This document shows positions 7,499-9,622 of a stretch of 9,622 nucleotides of DNA, in pieces (position 1 is the first letter of the stretch; every line of letters begins with the position of its first letter). The notes below the pieces were generated by a model, which saw only the letters and a program-made list of their open reading frames with translations, was not told the origin of the DNA and made no database searches. This DNA comes from Chryseobacterium gleum (GTDB taxonomy: Bacteria > Bacteroidota > Bacteroidia > Flavobacteriales_D > Crocinitomicaceae), in NCBI GenBank assembly GCA_943326315.2, contig CALPSU020000079.1:1-9622 (forward strand). The letters are read 5' to 3'. A program made the position numbers and the translations under genes.

Positions 7499-7503
7499 CG
7501 AAA

Positions 7504-8343
7504 ATGCATAATTTAATTGCTTTTTTTAGACGTTTCAGAATTTTCATGTTGTTTGTATTGTTACAAATATTTGCGCTTTCAACATACTTTACGTCTTTAA
7601 GTTTTCCTCGTTCACAATATATTTCTAGTACATCTGCTCTTTCTTCAACTATTTTAGAGGGTAAAAATAGCCTTACAAAATATTGGAATTTAGGTAAAAA
7701 CAATAAGAGATTGCAAGAAGAGAATATTCGTTTACGAAGAAAAATAGAATCTAGCTTTATTCGAATTGATAGTAAGCTTGTTAAAATTAAAGACTCTTTG
7801 TACCAACAAGAATATGAATATATTCCTGGAATAATTATTAATTCTTCTTGTAATAAACGAAATAATTTTTTCACTTTAAATATTGGCAAGAAACAAGGGA
7901 TTAAAAGAGGGATGGGTGTCTTTTCTGATAAAGGAATTGTTGGAGTAATACACAGTGTAAGTGATCATTATTCAGTTGTTAAATCTGTTCTTACCGAAGG
8001 AATTAATGTTGATGTGATAATTGAATCCTCAGGAGCTTTTGGATTATTGAAATGGGACGGAAGAGATCCGAAAAGAGGATCTATAAGTGGTATTTCTAAC
8101 GATATGAAAATTAAAAAAGGAGCTAAAATTGTAACAAGAGGTGGTTCTGGAATATTCCCTAGAGGATTAATGGTAGGCAATATTGAGAAATTAACTGGAA
8201 TAGAAGGTAAACCATTGTGGGATGTTACATTGATTTACTCTGAAAATTATAGAGAAATTCAAAACGTTTACGTTGTGAAAAATTTACTTAGAAAAGAGCA
8301 AGAAAATTTAGAAAGTAAAATACCTGAAGATAAAGTCGAATGA
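7504..8343 (+). CDS. mreC: Rod shape-determining protein MreC
   Basis: Bitopic inner-membrane protein whose periplasmic part binds and activates PBP2 and links it to MreB through MreD. It has 279 residues, in the normal range. A basic N-terminus (FFRRFR, 7-12) precedes one membrane segment at about 13-33. A charged coiled-coil stretch (about 55-100) follows, with KNNKRLQEENIRLRRK at 65-80. The twin beta-barrel MreC domain spans about 105-260: IPGIIINSS, LNIGKKQGIKRGMGV, GIVGVI, GAFGLLKWDG, VTRGGSGIFPRGLMVG. The C-terminal tail after about 255 is charged. The start follows a terminator T-tract by five bases, so there is no Shine-Dalgarno sequence. The stop overlaps the mreD start as ATGA. mreC, mreD and mrdA therefore form one translationally coupled unit whose transcript must come through the terminator or from an unseen promoter inside mreB. 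Confidence 0.96.
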   Translation: MHNLIAFFRRFRIFMLFVLLQIFALSTYFTSLSFPRSQYISSTSALSSTILEGKNSLTKYWNLGKNNKRLQEENIRLRRKIESSFIRIDSKLVKIKDSLYQQEYEYIPGIIINSSCNKRNNFFTLNIGKKQGIKRGMGVFSDKGIVGVIHSVSDHYSVVKSVLTEGINVDVIIESSGAFGLLKWDGRDPKRGSISGISNDMKIKKGAKIVTRGGSGIFPRGLMVGNIEKLTGIEGKPLWDVTLIYSENYREIQNVYVVKNLLRKEQENLESKIPEDKVE

Positions 8344-8855
8344 AATTAATCATTACTCAAATCATACGTTTTGTACTTTTTGTACTTATTCAATCCTTAG
8401 TGTTTAACCAACTAGAAATAGGAATGAATATACAAATTATGATTTATCCTTTATTTTTAATGTTGCTTCCATTTGAAACAAATATCTTAATCTTATTAAT
8501 TCTTGCATTTGTTATGGGGTTAAGCATTGACTCAATTTCAGATACGTATGGATTACATACTTCCTCCTTATTATTGTTTGCATATTTAAGACCTATCGTT
8601 TTCAATATGTTTGCACCACGTGAAGGATATGATTCTATAAAAGAGGCTTCCTTCTTTGAAATGGGGCAAAGATGGTTTATATCTGTTTTTGGACTATTAC
8701 TTTTTATTCATCACTTATGGTTTTTTACACTAGAAATGTTTAGCATGAATGAAATTTCGTTAATTCTTCAAAAAACAATTTTAAGTGTTCCTCTTTCTTT
8801 TTTACTTTGTATCTTTTTACAAGTTATCTTTGTAAATAAGCCAAAAGAACGATGA
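8340..8855 (+). CDS. mreD: Rod shape-determining protein MreD
   Basis: Integral inner-membrane partner of MreC in the elongasome. It has 171 residues, almost all hydrophobic, with about five or six membrane segments (near 5-22, 30-46, 49-65, 73-90, 109-127 and 142-166). MreD is poorly conserved in sequence. The call rests on length, topology, the FVMGLSIDSISDTYGLH stretch (57-73), which resembles the conserved G-x-x-x-D region of MreD, and its fixed place between mreC and mrdA. It starts inside the mreC stop (ATGA) and ends inside the mrdA start (ATGA), so its translation is probably coupled on both sides. The start has no independent ribosome-binding site. Confidence 0.93.
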   Translation: MKLIITQIIRFVLFVLIQSLVFNQLEIGMNIQIMIYPLFLMLLPFETNILILLILAFVMGLSIDSISDTYGLHTSSLLLFAYLRPIVFNMFAPREGYDSIKEASFFEMGQRWFISVFGLLLFIHHLWFFTLEMFSMNEISLILQKTILSVPLSFLLCIFLQVIFVNKPKER

Positions 8856-9622
8856 ATTTCGATACGCGTAAGTATGTAATTATTTCTTTTATTATTGTTG
8901 TAGGATTTATCTACACATCACGCTTGTTTTACATGCAAGTAATTGATGATAGTTGGGCGTTAAGGGCACAACAAATTGCAGAAAAGAGAAAAGAGATAAG
9001 TCCTCCAAGGGGTGCAGTATATGATAGAAATGGTAAAAAAATAGTTTCTAATCGTACGTATTACAACTTAATGATGATCGAGGCTAACATTAAAGATTTG
9101 GATACTGCAGCCTTTGCAAAATTAATAGGATGGACCGAGCAAAAAGTTAAAAATAGGTTTAAAGAAATTGTAAAAGGCGAAGGAAGATATAAAAATCGTC
9201 ACACCGGTAAAACGACTTCTAATTATCAAAAAGTTAGACCATATCCATTTATCAAAGAAATGACATTGGATGAAATTGCAAATATTGCAGCGCATCTCGA
9301 AGAATTTCCAGGATTTTATGAAGAGGTAACCAGTATGAGAAGTTATACATATGCTAACGGTGCAAACATTTTCGGATATTTATCGGAGGTATATCGTGAA
9401 GAAATTGAGGCCGATCCTTTTTATAAAGCTGGAGACAATATGGGTCGAGCTGGTATAGAAAGGTATTATGAAAAAGATTTAAGAGGCCAAAAAGGCATTC
9501 GATATATCGTGACTTCAGCGTTGAACAATGACGTTGAATCTTATATGGAAGGTAAATACGATACAATTGCAAAGCAAGGTCCTAATATGAATTTAGGAAT
9601 TGATATAGAACTTCAAGCATAC
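8852..9622 (+). CDS. mrdA: Penicillin-binding protein 2, N-terminal part (cut by window edge)
   Basis: Elongasome peptidoglycan DD-transpeptidase that works with RodA; it sits in the inner membrane with a large periplasmic part. My translation from ATG 8852 is open for 257 codons to the window edge. Residues 8-27 form the single membrane anchor. ISPPRGAVYDRNG (49-61) is the class B PBP start motif (RG-x-x-DRNG). The pedestal/dimerisation domain follows, including YANGANIFGYL and GRAGIERYYEKDLRGQKG (198-215), which is diagnostic of PBP2. The line ends at the start of the transpeptidase domain (LGIDIELQAY), so the SxxK, SxN and KTG motifs lie outside the window and catalytic integrity cannot be judged. 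It overlaps mreD by ATGA. In related genomes rodA usually follows, which is expected just right of the window. Confidence 0.96.
   Translation, partial: MNFDTRKYVIISFIIVVGFIYTSRLFYMQVIDDSWALRAQQIAEKRKEISPPRGAVYDRNGKKIVSNRTYYNLMMIEANIKDLDTAAFAKLIGWTEQKVKNRFKEIVKGEGRYKNRHTGKTTSNYQKVRPYPFIKEMTLDEIANIAAHLEEFPGFYEEVTSMRSYTYANGANIFGYLSEVYREEIEADPFYKAGDNMGRAGIERYYEKDLRGQKGIRYIVTSALNNDVESYMEGKYDTIAKQGPNMNLGIDIELQAY

Noticed and set aside
7479..7889. Minus-strand 136-codon open frame over the start of mreC
   Set aside because: It is antisense to the MreC membrane segment and coiled coil, shows no family features, and begins inside a clear MreC coding region.
1..9622. Defence system, mobile element, CRISPR array or RNA gene
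   Set aside because: All long frames are explained by housekeeping, regulatory or secreted-protease genes. I saw no transposase, integrase, long terminal repeats, regularly spaced repeats, or tRNA/rRNA sequence.

Overview
The window is AT-rich chromosomal DNA from a member of the Bacteroidota, most likely Flavobacteriales. Four things point there: a secreted protease with a C-terminal type IX secretion (Por) sorting domain, two start regions with the phylum's TAnnTTTG promoter box, start codons without Shine-Dalgarno sequences, and the order purH-mreB-mreC-mreD-mrdA familiar from flavobacteria. Species cannot be named from the sequence alone.

Left part, minus strand (1-2694): a compact operon read right to left. 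It holds an OmpR/PhoB-type response regulator with no sensor kinase visible beside it, a ComEB-type dCMP deaminase 21 bases further on, and an S41 C-terminal processing protease with a PDZ domain. The protease start overlaps the end of the deaminase gene, and its last residues lie beyond the left edge. The combination joins signalling, dTTP precursor supply and envelope proteolysis; the link may be only co-transcription.

Middle (2695-4741): a 290-base divergent intergenic region with a direct repeat, an inverted repeat and a promoter box leads into a plus-strand gene for a secreted lysyl-endopeptidase-like serine protease. It carries a signal peptide, propeptide, catalytic domain and sorting domain, and the gene ends at a clear intrinsic terminator.

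Right part (4742-9622, plus strand): purH, which makes IMP in the last two steps of purine synthesis, has its own promoter box. The elongasome (cell-shape) cluster follows: mreB, then mreC, mreD and mrdA (PBP2, cut by the right edge). mreC/mreD and mreD/mrdA overlap by ATGA. A strong-looking terminator lies between mreB and mreC, with its T-tract ending five bases before the mreC start codon. MreB filaments, MreC/MreD and PBP2 act together to guide lateral peptidoglycan synthesis.

I see no defence system, mobile element, CRISPR array, tRNA or rRNA here, and nothing that amounts to a new multi-gene system. The points most worth a second look are the mreB/mreC terminator, the altered active-site surroundings of the lysyl-endopeptidase homologue, and the candidate regulatory repeats in the divergent region.
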